64,000 nucleotides of DNA from Rheinheimera sp. GTDB taxonomy: Bacteria; Pseudomonadota; Gammaproteobacteria; Enterobacterales; Alteromonadaceae. Positions 54,622-64,000 of this stretch are shown piece by piece. Both the position numbers and the translations under genes were made by a program. Under the pieces are notes generated by a model that saw only the letters and a program-made list of their open reading frames with translations, had not been told where the DNA came from and ran no database searches. Every line of letters starts with the position of its first letter. The first letter of the stretch is position 1. The stretch lies in contig SSFI01000007.1 of NCBI GenBank assembly GCA_008015325.1, forward strand, positions 47,547 through 111,546. The letters run 5' to 3'.

Positions 54622-57600
54622 TTAAGACAACAGCGCTATCGCTTCCTGTTTGACATGCGCAGGCGCTTCGGACGCCATAATCTCTTTAATCAGATGATTT
54701 GCGCTGTCAGCATCGCCAATTTCGATATAAGCCCGGACTAAGTCCAGCTGGCCGGCAAAACCGCCATCGGCATGATCGACATCACCGGCCTCGTCCGCAG
54801 CAATCAGATCTTCAAAATCAGCCAGACCTACGTCGATATTCAGCGTTTTTAGTTCCGCATCAGGGTCCAGCTGATCTTCAGTGGCAGCCAATAACTTGTC
54901 AATATTGACAAAATCCGGCAATTCAACTGGTTCTGTTTCGGGATTATAACAGCTTTGACCTTGCTGCAACTGTTCAAGCTCCGCCAGCACTTCAGCGGCT
55001 TTTTGCTGGTCGGCCAGCGTGTCCGCCACAGGCGCAGAAAAGTCGTCGAGGCCCGATAACAACTCGTCAAAGTTCATATCATCAAGCTGATGCAATTCAG
55101 ACTGTTCAGCGGTCAAGGTCAGTTCTTCAGTGGATTCAAGCGAGTCCTCCGGGAAAATCGCTGCCTGGTCCACATCGTCAAGTTGCAAATCCGGATACTC
55201 GTCTAACACTTTACTCGGTCTTTCCACCGACGAAATGCCTTCATAAACCCGGGCGACCGAATTATCATCCGACAGGCCTAAATCAGGCATTTCTGTCGCG
55301 GGTTCTTCCAAACCGGCAAACTCAGACAGATATTCAGTTTCCGCAACAGTTTCAGCAGCCAGCTCTGTTTCAATCGCACTGCCGGCGTCATCGTCCAGCA
55401 TCAGCTCTTCGATGTCGATGAAATCATCTGCGCCTGCAACATCTGCTGCAGTCTCGGTCATTTCCACCGCTGCCAGTTCTTTCGCAGCAGGTTCAGGTTC
55501 AGGTTCAAGTTCATCTTCAGCGGAAGGCTCGGTTAACATCGTACTGAAGTCAGCAAGACTGAGTTCAGCGTCCGCGATATCGGCCGACGCCTGAGTTACA
55601 GCATCTTCAGGCAGTTCAAGTTCTGCCAGCGATTGTTTGGCCTGTTGTGATTGTGCGCGGATCTCGGCTACTTCGTTGAGGATCTCGTCCAGCTCATCCA
55701 TCAGACCCGATTGGTCATCTGCAGCCAGCAGCTCATCAGGCTCAAAGGTCTCCGCAGTCTCAAGCGCATCGTCGCGCTCATCCGGCGCCGTCACCGTCAG
55801 GTCGACAACACTTTGTTCAGCCTCAAGCTGCTCCTCTGCCAATGATTCAGCAAAGGCTTCCAACTCAGAGCTGTCAAAGGTCTGTTGTGGAACTGTTGGT
55901 TCCACTGCTATTGGTTCTGCTCCAGTGGCGCCCTTGGCGGTGGTATCAGCCGCCTGTGTCATATCCAATAACGCGTCGATATCAAAATCATCGTGATCGT
56001 CTGCCGGCTCAGCCACAGCCGCCGGGGTTACAGGCGCAGACTGCGTCTGCGCCACTAAAGCATCAATATCAAAGTCATCGTCGTCTAATGTCATAGTGCT
56101 GACGGCGACAGGCTCCTCGCCCGGTAAATCCAACTCGATCTCTTCCAGTAACTCGTCGGATTCAGCCGCTTCCGCTGCCGCATATGCCAATGCTGCAGCC
56201 GACACTTGTGGGTCAGTCAGCAGGTCAGATTCAGACTCGGCTTCGCTTTTCGCCTCTGGCTTGGCTTGTTGTGCTGCTAATGCCTGATTAAAGATAGCGT
56301 CTGGATCTTCGTCATCGTCCGCCAGATTCGCAAACAACGAACTCAGCTCATTGCCAGACAAAATATTATTTGGATCAAATTCTTGCTTAGCTTCAAAGGC
56401 TGGCTCATCAGCATCCAACAAGCTGCTCAGGGCGTCGCCTGACAAAATATTGTCCGGGTCAAAAGGTTCTGCTTTGACGGGAGCCGGCGACGGCTCCAGT
56501 GGCTCATCCAGCAAATCGTCCAGATCAAAAGCTCCGGCGGCCTTTGTGGTTCCTGTGCCCAAATCCAGATGATCATCAAGCAAATCGTCATCATCAAAAC
56601 TGGATATCGCCGGTTTTCTGGTTGGCGGCCGGTCAAAATCGTCATCGAGCCGAATGCTGCTGCTCAGATTGTCGTTGAGTAGAGAGTCGTCGAGATTAAT
56701 CAGACTGCTTTCATCAAAATCTAGGCTGTCATCCAGCGGCGGCAAAGGCGATTTATAATTTGGATCTAAAGCCGGACTGGCCGTGGCTGCGGAGACCGCA
56801 GCTGCGGCTTTTTTACTCTTACGGCGGATCAATAACACCACACCGAATAACACCAGCGCAGCAGGTAATGCCGCCGCGAGGATCCAACCGACCGGGCTAT
56901 TGGCAAGATTTTGCCAGGTCTCGGCAAAGTTAACCCCTTCCTGCTGTTTACGGAGCTGTTCGCGCTGTTGCTCCAGCATCTCGGTCTGTTGCTGCAGTAA
57001 CTGTTGCAGCTGGGTCTGGATCTCACTGTCTTTATCCAGTTGCTGCTTCACATTGGATAACTCTGAGACCACAGTGTCGAGTTGCTTTTTCAGTGCGGTA
57101 TTTTCCTGCACTATGGTTTCCACGTTCGCCATAGATGCACCGAGCCGGTCACGCAAATCAGACATTTGTTCAGTCTGCTGTGCTTCTACCCGATTGAGCT
57201 CGTTTGTAATTTCTTCTTGCGCTTTGGCGATATCAACTCGCTTGGCCGAATGGTCTTCCGGCCTCTGCTGCGCTGCTTTGCGGATTTTTTCTGCCCAGAC
57301 CCGGTCGTCGTTTTCTGATTTGCGCTGCGCCATTACAGGATCAATGGCCAGAATGTCACGCATACCGGGCACTTCAAGAAAAGCGCCGGGTTTCAGATGA
57401 TTAAAATTGTCTTCGAGGAAGGCATCAGGATTGTGTTGATAGAGCGCAAACATCATCTGATACATGTTGATGCGTTTGTCAGGTCTCGCCTGTTCGGCCA
57501 GACGCCACAACGTGTCCTGCGCCGACAACGGGCCCAGCCGGGTCACTGCCGGTGTATCAAATTCTTTTGGACCGCGTAAGCGCGCAGTGGATTCAGCCCA

Positions 57601-57657
57601 GGCTGCCGTCATAAAATTGACGGTAAACAGAATGAGCAAAATTCGCATCAGAAGCAT
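54622..57657 (-). CDS. fimV: FimV/HubP polar landmark protein
   Basis: A 1011-residue envelope protein with a signal peptide (about 1-22) and a LysM-like peptidoglycan-binding region with the FimV start GPLSAQDTLWRLAEQARP near 43-60. A Gln/Glu-rich coiled coil lies near 140-250 and one membrane helix (WILAAALPAALVLFGVVLLI, about 257-276). A very acidic cytoplasmic region with repeated D-x-D-x-x-L units follows, ending in the conserved FimV domain (DLVRAYIEIGDADSANHLIK near 980-999). HubP/FimV organises the cell pole, chemotaxis arrays and type IV pili. The ATG at 57657 has AGGGAA upstream. Confidence 0.92.
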   Translation of the reverse strand: MLLMRILLILFTVNFMTAAWAESTARLRGPKEFDTPAVTRLGPLSAQDTLWRLAEQARPDKRINMYQMMFALYQHNPDAFLEDNFNHLKPGAFLEVPGMRDILAIDPVMAQRKSENDDRVWAEKIRKAAQQRPEDHSAKRVDIAKAQEEITNELNRVEAQQTEQMSDLRDRLGASMANVETIVQENTALKKQLDTVVSELSNVKQQLDKDSEIQTQLQQLLQQQTEMLEQQREQLRKQQEGVNFAETWQNLANSPVGWILAAALPAALVLFGVVLLIRRKSKKAAAAVSAATASPALDPNYKSPLPPLDDSLDFDESSLINLDDSLLNDNLSSSIRLDDDFDRPPTRKPAISSFDDDDLLDDHLDLGTGTTKAAGAFDLDDLLDEPLEPSPAPVKAEPFDPDNILSGDALSSLLDADEPAFEAKQEFDPNNILSGNELSSLFANLADDDEDPDAIFNQALAAQQAKPEAKSEAESESDLLTDPQVSAAALAYAAAEAAESDELLEEIELDLPGEEPVAVSTMTLDDDDFDIDALVAQTQSAPVTPAAVAEPADDHDDFDIDALLDMTQAADTTAKGATGAEPIAVEPTVPQQTFDSSELEAFAESLAEEQLEAEQSVVDLTVTAPDERDDALETAETFEPDELLAADDQSGLMDELDEILNEVAEIRAQSQQAKQSLAELELPEDAVTQASADIADAELSLADFSTMLTEPSAEDELEPEPEPAAKELAAVEMTETAADVAGADDFIDIEELMLDDDAGSAIETELAAETVAETEYLSEFAGLEEPATEMPDLGLSDDNSVARVYEGISSVERPSKVLDEYPDLQLDDVDQAAIFPEDSLESTEELTLTAEQSELHQLDDMNFDELLSGLDDFSAPVADTLADQQKAAEVLAELEQLQQGQSCYNPETEPVELPDFVNIDKLLAATEDQLDPDAELKTLNIDVGLADFEDLIAADEAGDVDHADGGFAGQLDLVRAYIEIGDADSANHLIKEIMASEAPAHVKQEAIALLS

Positions 57658-57918
57658 GCAATATTCCCTAACAACCATTGGATCCAGCTGGATGCCCATT
57701 GCATCCGGACTGAACGCCTGAGTGCTGTATCCGCCATTGGATATAGTCGCTCTGCAAACAATGTTCCACAATTTCCGGCCCTTTCGTCAGATTCTAAACC
57801 AGATTGGCAAAAAGGTGCAGAGTTGATGCTGCGACAGACCTCAACTTGCCAGTAAAAGCCCTGTCGATTGTCAGGCACTTGGTTAAAACGGAGCCAGATC
57901 CAGACTCAACAATAACAA
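57658..57918 (-). promoter_or_regulatory. Region upstream of fimV
   Basis: A 261-bp noncoding stretch between the asd terminator and the fimV start. The promoter of fimV should lie here, but I could not pick out boxes with confidence. No ORF, repeat or RNA gene is visible. Confidence 0.35.
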
Positions 57919-57942
57919 AAAAAGGCCCCGCAGGGCCTTTTT
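57919..57942 (-). terminator. Intrinsic terminator after asd
   Basis: AAAAAGGCCC pairs with GGGCCTTTTT around a short loop, 15 bp past the asd stop. It also has A and T runs on both sides, so it can act in either direction. Confidence 0.9.
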
Positions 57943-57957
57943 AAACATCAGCGGAAT

Positions 57958-58977
57958 TTACAAATAATCGCGGATCAGATGTTCCGCAATCTGGATACTG
58001 TTGGTCGCTGCACCTTTACGTACGTTATCTGCCACCACCCACAGGTTTAAGCCGTGCTCGTGTGACAGGTCTTTGCGGACACGGCCAACAAACACATCGT
58101 CCTGACCTTGCGCATGGCTGACCTGAGTCGGGAATTCGGCGTTGTCTTCTAACAACACCACGCCCGGCGCCTGCGCCAGCAGCGCTTTGACTTCCTCAAC
58201 ACTGATTGGCGAGCGTGTTTCGATATGCACAGCTTCGGCATGGCCATAAAAAGCCGGCACCCGCACTGCGGTCGCATTCACCGAAATACTGTCGTCACCC
58301 ATAATCTTCTGGGTTTCCCAGTGCATTTTCATTTCTTCTTTGGTGTAGCCATTGTCCATGAACACGTCGATTTGCGGAATGACGTTAAACGCGATCTGGC
58401 GCGAGAATTTGCCAGTTGCTTCAATCGGACGGCCATTGAGCAGCTGCGCTGTTTCAGAGGCTAAGGCTTCAATACCCTGCTGGCCGGCGCCGCTGACGGA
58501 CTGATAAGTCGCCACGTTGACGCGGGTAATACCGACGGCATCATGGATTGGCTTTAACGCCACCAGCATCTGGATCGTTGAACAATTCGGGTTGGCGATG
58601 ATATTGCGGTTGCGGTAATCGGCAATCGCGTGCGCGTTAACTTCAGGCACCACTAACGGAATGTCGGCTTCGTAGCGGTAATGTGAGGTGTTGTCGATGA
58701 CGATACAACCGGCATCGGCGGCTTTTGGCGCGTACACAGCAGAGACACTGCCACCGGCTGAGAACAAACCGATTTGCGCTTTGGTCCAGTCAAAGGTCTC
58801 AGCATCCAGCACTTCTACCTGTTTACCATGAAATGTCACTGTGCCACCGGCAGAGCGTTTACTGGCCAATGGGTAAAGATTGCGTACCGGAAAATCGCGC
58901 TGCTGCAGAATTTCGATCAAATGCTGACCGACCAAACCTGTAGCGCCTAATACTGCGACATCAAATTGCTGAGCCAT
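57958..58977 (-). CDS. asd: Aspartate-semialdehyde dehydrogenase
   Basis: A 339-residue NADPH enzyme that reduces aspartyl phosphate on the path to lysine, threonine, methionine and diaminopimelate. The Rossmann loop is GATGLVGQHLIEIL at 11-24. The active-site thiol is C132 in ANPNCSTIQ and the acid-base His is in VPAFYGHAEAVHIE near 240-253. AGGGGA precedes the ATG. It is the second gene after pdxB, 15 bp apart. Confidence 0.95.
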   Translation of the reverse strand: MAQQFDVAVLGATGLVGQHLIEILQQRDFPVRNLYPLASKRSAGGTVTFHGKQVEVLDAETFDWTKAQIGLFSAGGSVSAVYAPKAADAGCIVIDNTSHYRYEADIPLVVPEVNAHAIADYRNRNIIANPNCSTIQMLVALKPIHDAVGITRVNVATYQSVSGAGQQGIEALASETAQLLNGRPIEATGKFSRQIAFNVIPQIDVFMDNGYTKEEMKMHWETQKIMGDDSISVNATAVRVPAFYGHAEAVHIETRSPISVEEVKALLAQAPGVVLLEDNAEFPTQVSHAQGQDDVFVGRVRKDLSHEHGLNLWVVADNVRKGAATNSIQIAEHLIRDYL

Positions 58978-58992
58978 TTGGTTTGTTCCCCT

Positions 58993-60102
58993 TTATTTCT
59001 GGCTGAAACCTAAACGAATTAAATAATCGGCGACCTGCCCCTGCAGGCACACTGAACTGAATTCCCGCCGCGGCGGGTAGGTTTTTCTGAGCCAGTCAAA
59101 CCCGTGCGTGACCAGATGCCGTCTGAACAATGCATCGTCACGCCGGACATCATATAACATACGGCAAAGATTTTGGACATCTGAAAGTCTAAAATTTGGC
59201 GAAATTTGCAGCTTTTCTATCGCACCGGCCGGTAAAAACTGCGCCAGCGTCTTGCCCGGCGTCACGCCCAGCATTTGACAAACCGCCTGATACAACATTT
59301 CAGTACCACGGGCTTTGCCTTCAACGCTGTGGCCGGCGATATGTGCCGTGGCAATATCGCAATATGGCAACAGCGCCTGTTCAATCGCCGGCTCGTTTTC
59401 CCAGACATCGAGAAACAAAGGCCGGCGCACACCGGCACGGGCTTGCGCCAACAGCGCCTGGTTATCCACTACTTCACCGCGACAAGCATTAATCAGCGCG
59501 GTCGTCGCTGGTAATACGGCTAACCGGCTTGCATCGATTAAATGAAATGTCGGATAAGCGCCGCCGCGAACCAGCGGCACATGCAAGCTGACCACATCGA
59601 CGCTGACTAACAAGGTATCTAAATCAACATGAGGAAAATCAGCTTCAGCTGCCCGCAACGGGTCATTTTGCAGCACGCTGACGCCAAGCGCCTGTAGTGC
59701 CGCCACCAAGCGTTTACCGATTTGACCGACGCCGACCACCCCTACTGTGAATTCAGTAAGTGGTTTATCCTGTTGCTCCGCCAGGATAAACAGGCAACTC
59801 AGCACATATTCCACCACCGACTGCGCATTACAGCCCGGAGCATTGGTATGGGTAATACCGCGGGCCTGCAAATACGCCAGATCCAGATGATCTGTGCCAA
59901 TAGTGGCGGTGCCGACAAATCGAATATGGGGATGAGCATCCAGCAGCGCTGCATTGACTTTAGTGACCGAGCGCACCAGCAGAATATCGGCATCAGCCAG
60001 ATCTGCCGCCTGGACATTACGACCAGAAAACAAGGTGACGTCGCCTAAATCGGCAAAAAACTCCCGCGCCAGCGGCATATTGTCATCGGCATAAATTTTC
60101 AT
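58993..60102 (-). CDS. pdxB: Erythronate-4-phosphate dehydrogenase
   Basis: A 369-residue D-hydroxyacid dehydrogenase for the second step of DXP-dependent pyridoxal phosphate synthesis. The NAD loop is VGVGQIGKRLVAAL. Active-site residues lie in NACRGEVVDN (Arg) and IATAHIAGHSVEGK (His), and the C-terminal PdxB dimerisation domain is present. The ATG at 60102 has GGAG upstream; the TTG at 60108 in the same frame is less likely. It is followed by asd after 15 bp. Confidence 0.95.
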   Translation of the reverse strand: MKIYADDNMPLAREFFADLGDVTLFSGRNVQAADLADADILLVRSVTKVNAALLDAHPHIRFVGTATIGTDHLDLAYLQARGITHTNAPGCNAQSVVEYVLSCLFILAEQQDKPLTEFTVGVVGVGQIGKRLVAALQALGVSVLQNDPLRAAEADFPHVDLDTLLVSVDVVSLHVPLVRGGAYPTFHLIDASRLAVLPATTALINACRGEVVDNQALLAQARAGVRRPLFLDVWENEPAIEQALLPYCDIATAHIAGHSVEGKARGTEMLYQAVCQMLGVTPGKTLAQFLPAGAIEKLQISPNFRLSDVQNLCRMLYDVRRDDALFRRHLVTHGFDWLRKTYPPRREFSSVCLQGQVADYLIRLGFSQK

Positions 60103-60206
60103 CGGCAACTCCGGTCAACATCGGCATAGCAAACTGCGCCGCATTCTATGTCAGAAATCGAACACTGCGCCATGCAAGCAGCAGATTTGATCTCGCCAGA
60201 CGTGAC

Positions 60207-60228
60207 AAAGCCACCCGCAGGTGGCTTT
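60207..60228 (-). terminator. Stem-loop after fabB
   Basis: AAAGCCACC pairs with GGTGGCTTT around a CGCA-type tetraloop, 21 bp after the fabB stop and upstream of pdxB. The T-run is short (TTTG), so it is a moderate intrinsic terminator. Confidence 0.7.
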
Positions 60229-60248
60229 AACTCAAGCGTTTGAACGGC

Positions 60249-61463
60249 TTAGCCGTTAAACTTCTGCATCACCAGGGTGGCATTGGTGCCACCAAAACCG
60301 AAGCTGTTCGACATCACAGTATTTAACGTCGCTGCAGTTGGCTTCGTGATGATGTTCAGGCCTTCAGCCGCCGCATCGAGCTCGCTGATGTTAATAGATG
60401 GCGCAATAAAACCATGTTCCATCATCAGCAGTGAATAAATGGCTTCATGCACACCCGCAGCGCCTAAAGCATGACCGGTCATGGCTTTGGTTGCGCTGAT
60501 CGCCGGGCTCTTGCCGCCGAAAACCTGCTGAATAGCACCGAGTTCCTTCACATCACCGACCGGCGTACTGGTACCGTGGGTGTTCAGGTAATCGATAGGT
60601 GCGGTCACGCCTTGCAGCGCCATTTGCATACAACGCACCGCGCCTTCACCGCTTGGCGCCACCATGTCGTAACCATCTGAAGTCGCGCCGTAACCCACCA
60701 CTTCGGCATAGATTTTCGCGCCACGGGCTAAAGCATGTTCCAGCTCTTCAATCACCAGAATACCGCCACCGCCAGAGATAACAAAACCGTCGCGGTTCGC
60801 GTCATAAGTGCGCGAAGCCTGGGTTGGTGTTTCATTGTATTTGCTCGATAAGGCACCCATGGCGTCAAATTCCATCGCCAGCGTCCAGTGCACTTCTTCA
60901 CCGCCACCGGCGAAAATCACGTCTTGTTTGCCGAGCTGGATGAGCTCTACGGCATGGCCAATACAATGCGCGCTGGTAGCGCAGGCTGAGCTGATTGAAT
61001 AGTTCACGCCTTTGATTTCAAACGGCGTAGCCAGACAGGCCGAGCAGGTCGATGACATAGTTTTTGGCACGGCATAAGGGCCAACGCGTTTGACGCCTTT
61101 CTCGCGCAGAATGTCTGCAGCTTCAATCTGGGTTTTTGAGGAAGCACCGCCAGAGCCCACGACCAAACCAGTACGTGGATTGGAGACTTGCTCTGGCGTT
61201 AAACCTGCATCTGCGATGGCCTGGGCCATTGAGATGTACGCATAGGCAGCGGCGTCGCCCATAAAACGCAATGCTTTACGGTCAATCAGAGCAGCAGTGT
61301 CAATGTTGATTTGACCCCAGACCTGAGAACGCAGCCCAAAATCGGCAAATTCCTGCGCAAAGCTGATTCCGGAACGACCTTCCTGCAAGGAGGCCAATAC
61401 TTCTGCTTTGTTGTTACCGATACTTGAAACTATGCCCAATCCGGTGATTACCGCTCTTTTCAT
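60249..61463 (-). CDS. fabB: 3-oxoacyl-ACP synthase I
   Basis: A 404-residue condensing enzyme of fatty acid synthesis, needed for unsaturated fatty acids. The thiol is in [12 protein letters not shown] near 160-171. The two histidines lie in [11 protein letters not shown] and [10 protein letters not shown], and [10 protein letters not shown] is near the end. I start at the ATG at 61463 ([10 protein letters not shown]) with GGAG upstream. Divergent from mnmC, an arrangement kept across Gammaproteobacteria. FabA was not seen in the window. Confidence 0.97.
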   Translation of the reverse strand: MKRAVITGLGIVSSIGNNKAEVLASLQEGRSGISFAQEFADFGLRSQVWGQINIDTAALIDRKALRFMGDAAAYAYISMAQAIADAGLTPEQVSNPRTGLVVGSGGASSKTQIEAADILREKGVKRVGPYAVPKTMSSTCSACLATPFEIKGVNYSISSACATSAHCIGHAVELIQLGKQDVIFAGGGEEVHWTLAMEFDAMGALSSKYNETPTQASRTYDANRDGFVISGGGGILVIEELEHALARGAKIYAEVVGYGATSDGYDMVAPSGEGAVRCMQMALQGVTAPIDYLNTHGTSTPVGDVKELGAIQQVFGGKSPAISATKAMTGHALGAAGVHEAIYSLLMMEHGFIAPSINISELDAAAEGLNIITKPTAATLNTVMSNSFGFGGTNATLVMQKFNG

Positions 61464-61639
61464 TCTGACTCCAGCGTAAAAAAATAGTGTTCGCGGCCAT
61501 TGTACGGGCTTTTTCCCGCCAACTGGTCCAATTTCAGCGCACAGTTGTACACTCACCTGCTCACACTATTAGCCGCCAGCATGACAAACAAGTTAAAATG
61601 CCCAACTTTGTGCAATTTTTTTCTGATACGGGCTTGCTG
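61464..61639. promoter_or_regulatory. Shared divergent promoter region of fabB and mnmC
   Basis: A 176-bp gap between the two divergent starts. fabB promoters in this class are often controlled by FabR-type regulators; I could not identify the palindrome with confidence. Confidence 0.35.
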
Positions 61640-63520
61640 ATGAGTCAGATCCAATCCGCCACCTTGCGTTACAACGAACAAGGCACGCCGGTTTCCAACG
61701 TCTTTGATGATGTTTATTTTTCCAATGAAAGTGGCCTCGACGAGACGCAGTTTGTGTTTTTGCACAATAACCACTTGCCCGGGCGCTGGCAGCAGCTGCC
61801 AAAGCGCTGTTTTCATGTGATAGAAACGGGTTTTGGCACCGGACTGAATTTTCTGGTGTGCTGGCAGGCTTTTCGCGAGTTTCGTGCGGCGCAGCCACAA
61901 GCGGCTTGTCAGCAGCTGCATTTCTCCACCTTTGAGAAATTCCCGTTAACTCTCAGTGATTTGACCAAGGCGTTAACCGCCTGGCCAAGTCTCGCGCCGC
62001 TGGTCGCTGAGCTGTTAGTCCAATATCCACGGCCATTTGCCGGCTGTCACCGGCTGCAATTTGACCAGGGCGCTGTGACGCTGGATTTATGGCTCGGTGA
62101 TATCAAAGACAATTTGCCGGCGCTGCCGCTGACGAACCGCGCCGATGCCTGGTTTCTCGATGGTTTTGCGCCGAGTAAAAACCCGGATATGTGGCAGGAC
62201 AGCTTGTTTGAAGGCATGGCGCGGTTGAGTGGCCCAGGCACTACAGTGGCGACTTTTACCAGTGCAGGCATTGTCCGGCGTGGCCTGCAAAGTGCCGGTT
62301 TTAGTGTAAAAAAAGTCAAAGGTTTTGGCCGCAAGCGCGAGATGGCGGTGGGTGTTTTCCCGGCAGAAGCACCGGCCTTTACTCACTCCCCCTGCGAAGA
62401 CGTTGTCACACTGGTCGGCGGCGGTATCGCAGCAATTTTAACGGCACTGGCTCTGATTCAGCGTGGCCGTCAGGTGCGTTTGCTGTGTAAAGATGAATCC
62501 GTTGCTTTAGGCGCATCACATAACCGACAAGGCGCTTTGTACCCACAACTGCAAACCAGCTTTAGCCCGATGTCGCGTTTTCACGCCAGTGCTTATGGTT
62601 TTGCCTGTCGGCGCTATCGGGAACTATCCCGTTGCTTTGATTTCCCCCATCAATTTTGCGGGGTGCTGACTTTAGCCTGCACCGAAGCGCTGGCGCTGCG
62701 CCAAAGTAAAATCCAACAGGAAAGCGCCTGGCCGACGGGCTTTTTTCAGGCGCTGGACGCACAGGCGTGCAGCGAAGTGGCAGGCTTGCCCCTGCCCTAT
62801 GGCGGACTGTTTTACCCCGATGGCGGCTGGGTTGCGCCGCAGCGCTTTTGTCAGGCCGCGCTGAACTGGCTGCAGCAACAACCCGGTTTTCGCTTTTGTG
62901 CCAATACCGAAGTAACGGCATTGCAGCGCGGTGACGGGGGCTGGCAGCTTTTAACATCGGCAGGCACTTTGAGCAGCCGTCAGCTGCTGCTGTGTAATGG
63001 CGTGGGTTTGACGCAATTCGCGCCCACCCGGCACCTGCCACTGAATCAGGTTCGGGGGCAGGTCTCGCACGTGCAGGCGCCGCAAATGGCGGCGCTTCGC
63101 ACTGTGATTTGTCATCAGGGTTATATCACGCCGGCGGATACAACTGACTTTGCCGCGGAACATTGCGTCGGCGCGACTTTCGACCGGGACAATCGCAATA
63201 CCATCAGCACAGCTGCCGACGACGCCGCCAATCTGGCGCTGGTGAATTCAGTGTTGCAGCAACCAGCCTGGTTCGCAGATGTGACGGTAATGTCGGCGAA
63301 AACTGGTCTGCGCGCTACGGTACCGGATCATCTGCCCGTCGCAGGGGAAGTGGCCGCAGATTTGTTTGTGCTGGGCGGACTGGGCGCACGTGGCCTGTTA
63401 TTTGCGCCGCTGCTGGCAGAACAGCTGGCGGCAGCACTTTGCCAGCAGCCACTTGCGCTCACCGATGAATTGCAGCAACTGGTCAGTCCCAGCCGCTTTG
63501 ATAAAAAACGCGTGATGTAA
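61640..63520 (+). CDS. mnmC: Bifunctional tRNA mnm5s2U biosynthesis protein MnmC
   Basis: A 626-residue fusion. The N-terminal methyltransferase (MnmC2) has GTPVSNVFDDVYFS near 13-26, VIETGFGTGLNFL near 65-77 and WFLDGFAPSKNPDMW near 172-186. The FAD-dependent oxidoreductase (MnmC1) has the dinucleotide loop TLVGGGIAAILTALAL near 258-273 and GLGARGLLFAPLLAEQLA near the end. Together they finish the side chain at wobble U34. The ATG at 61640 matches the E. coli N-terminus; an ATG at 61598 is also in frame. Ends in a strong terminator. Confidence 0.94.
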   Translation: MSQIQSATLRYNEQGTPVSNVFDDVYFSNESGLDETQFVFLHNNHLPGRWQQLPKRCFHVIETGFGTGLNFLVCWQAFREFRAAQPQAACQQLHFSTFEKFPLTLSDLTKALTAWPSLAPLVAELLVQYPRPFAGCHRLQFDQGAVTLDLWLGDIKDNLPALPLTNRADAWFLDGFAPSKNPDMWQDSLFEGMARLSGPGTTVATFTSAGIVRRGLQSAGFSVKKVKGFGRKREMAVGVFPAEAPAFTHSPCEDVVTLVGGGIAAILTALALIQRGRQVRLLCKDESVALGASHNRQGALYPQLQTSFSPMSRFHASAYGFACRRYRELSRCFDFPHQFCGVLTLACTEALALRQSKIQQESAWPTGFFQALDAQACSEVAGLPLPYGGLFYPDGGWVAPQRFCQAALNWLQQQPGFRFCANTEVTALQRGDGGWQLLTSAGTLSSRQLLLCNGVGLTQFAPTRHLPLNQVRGQVSHVQAPQMAALRTVICHQGYITPADTTDFAAEHCVGATFDRDNRNTISTAADDAANLALVNSVLQQPAWFADVTVMSAKTGLRATVPDHLPVAGEVAADLFVLGGLGARGLLFAPLLAEQLAAALCQQPLALTDELQQLVSPSRFDKKRVM

Positions 63521-63526
63521 TTAAGC

Positions 63527-63554
63527 AAAAAGCCCTGAATTGTCAGGGCTTTTT
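63527..63554. terminator. Bidirectional intrinsic terminator between mnmC and motY-like gene
   Basis: A-run, then AGCCCTGA pairing with TCAGGGCT, then a T-run, with a 4-nt loop. It lies between convergent genes and can end both transcripts. Confidence 0.92.
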
Positions 63555-63564
63555 GTTAAAACGC

Positions 63565-64000
63565 TCAAAGTCTTGGAGCTTCCGCCCGCATCAGCTGCAC
63601 CACAGCCCGACGGTTCGTCGCACGGCCGCGTAAGGTGTCATTGGGTGCCACATGACGTTTTTCGCCGAAGCCTTCAGTGCGGATCACTTTTTCATCAATC
63701 CCGGCGCTGACTAAAAAGGCTTTTAATGCCTTGGCTCTTTTGCGAGATAACTCGTCGTTGATCCAGCGCCCGCCATAACTGTCCGTATAAGTATCAATAT
63801 CAACCGAAGCGATCGCTTTATCGTGCTTAAGGTATTCGGCAATTTGTTGTAACCGCGCTTCAGATTCCCGCGTAAGCGCATCGCTGTTGCTTTGGTAATT
63901 CAACACTGTCAGTGCAATGTCGTCAAAGGTAAAACGTAACAAGCCGGCCATGCAGGCACTGAATTGCTGATAAGGCATGCCAAAATGGATTGGATTAAGC
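63565..64000 (-). CDS. motY: OmpA-like C-terminal domain protein, probably MotY, partial
   Basis: The frame is open to the right window edge; 144 codons are visible and the N-terminal part is outside. The visible domain is OmpA-like: NYQSNSDALTRESEARLQQI, VDIDTYTDSYGGRW and TEGFGEKRHV with an R-G-R-A-T-N-R-R-A-V end, which bind peptidoglycan. The preceding MPYQQFSACMAGLLRFTFDD element fits MotY, the stator-ring protein of sodium-driven flagella, better than general OmpA. The exact family needs the missing half. Confidence 0.65.
   Translation of the reverse strand, partial: LNPIHFGMPYQQFSACMAGLLRFTFDDIALTVLNYQSNSDALTRESEARLQQIAEYLKHDKAIASVDIDTYTDSYGGRWINDELSRKRAKALKAFLVSAGIDEKVIRTEGFGEKRHVAPNDTLRGRATNRRAVVQLMRAEAPRL

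Noticed and set aside
1..64000. CRISPR arrays, tRNA, rRNA and riboswitches
   Set aside because: No regularly spaced repeats, no cloverleaf ends or conserved rRNA stretches, and no recognisable riboswitch core were seen on reading.

Overview
The window reads as chromosomal DNA from an aquatic gammaproteobacterium of the Alteromonadales/Chromatiaceae type. Rheinheimera or a close relative is my best guess, and this is an inference. It rests on the order mnmC/fabB-pdxB-asd-fimV-truA-accD-folC-dedD-cvpA-purF, on GlyGly-CTERM exoproteins, on DUF3019 beside an OmpR/HK pair, on a TonB receptor next to a GH3 glucosidase, and on many Gln-rich proteins. Genes are dense, no tRNA or rRNA was seen, and no gap is much over 300 bp.

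Layout. 1-2070: a cut DUF1285 gene, then an mscS-DUF481 pair. 2244-6209: a very large PAS/GAF/GGDEF/EAL protein. 6243-8501: a secreted M14 carboxypeptidase with a GlyGly-CTERM tail. 8561-12647: two two-component systems, one DesK/DesR-like and one OmpR/HK pair in an operon with DUF3019. 12735-18619: Spo0M-like protein, a small duplicated membrane protein, and the sbcDC operon (SbcC has an extreme Gln-rich coiled coil). 18906-28398: mostly single genes for small-molecule metabolism and sensing (unknown secreted protein, thioesterase, ABM monooxygenase, two GSTs, a membrane-sensor chemotaxis protein, an oxidoreductase with a divergent LysR regulator, DUF2059, a periplasmic binding protein, an EamA transporter). 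28536-33231: a large choice-of-anchor-B/Calx-beta GlyGly-CTERM protein divergent from an MbnP-MbnH pair (copper protein plus di-heme modifying enzyme). 33261-40640: a LytTR two-component system, a GH3 exo-beta-glucosidase and a TonB-dependent receptor, probably for uptake and breakdown of beta-glucan oligosaccharides.

40883-47594 is a scar. An arsJ gene (organoarsenical efflux) has lost its N-terminus at a junction with a MobF/TrwC-like conjugative relaxase that has lost its C-terminus. Upstream of the relaxase lies the tail of its coupling protein, then a complete IS21-family element (istAB, 2454 bp, 28-bp imperfect ends, no target duplication), then a serine recombinase truncated by the IS. 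Beyond that is miaE, missing its start and an iron-ligand glutamate codon from any translatable frame. The simplest reading is that a conjugative or integrative element entered here and was reduced by deletions, some of them IS-associated, which damaged genes at both edges.

47729-64000 is conserved housekeeping DNA: a Yip1 protein, then on the minus strand motY-like (cut by the window end), fabB, pdxB, asd, fimV, truA, accD, folC, dedD, cvpA and purF, with mnmC divergent from fabB. These cover fatty acid and purine synthesis, PLP synthesis, the aspartate pathway, folate, tRNA modification and polar or division envelope proteins. Clear hairpin terminators separate several units.
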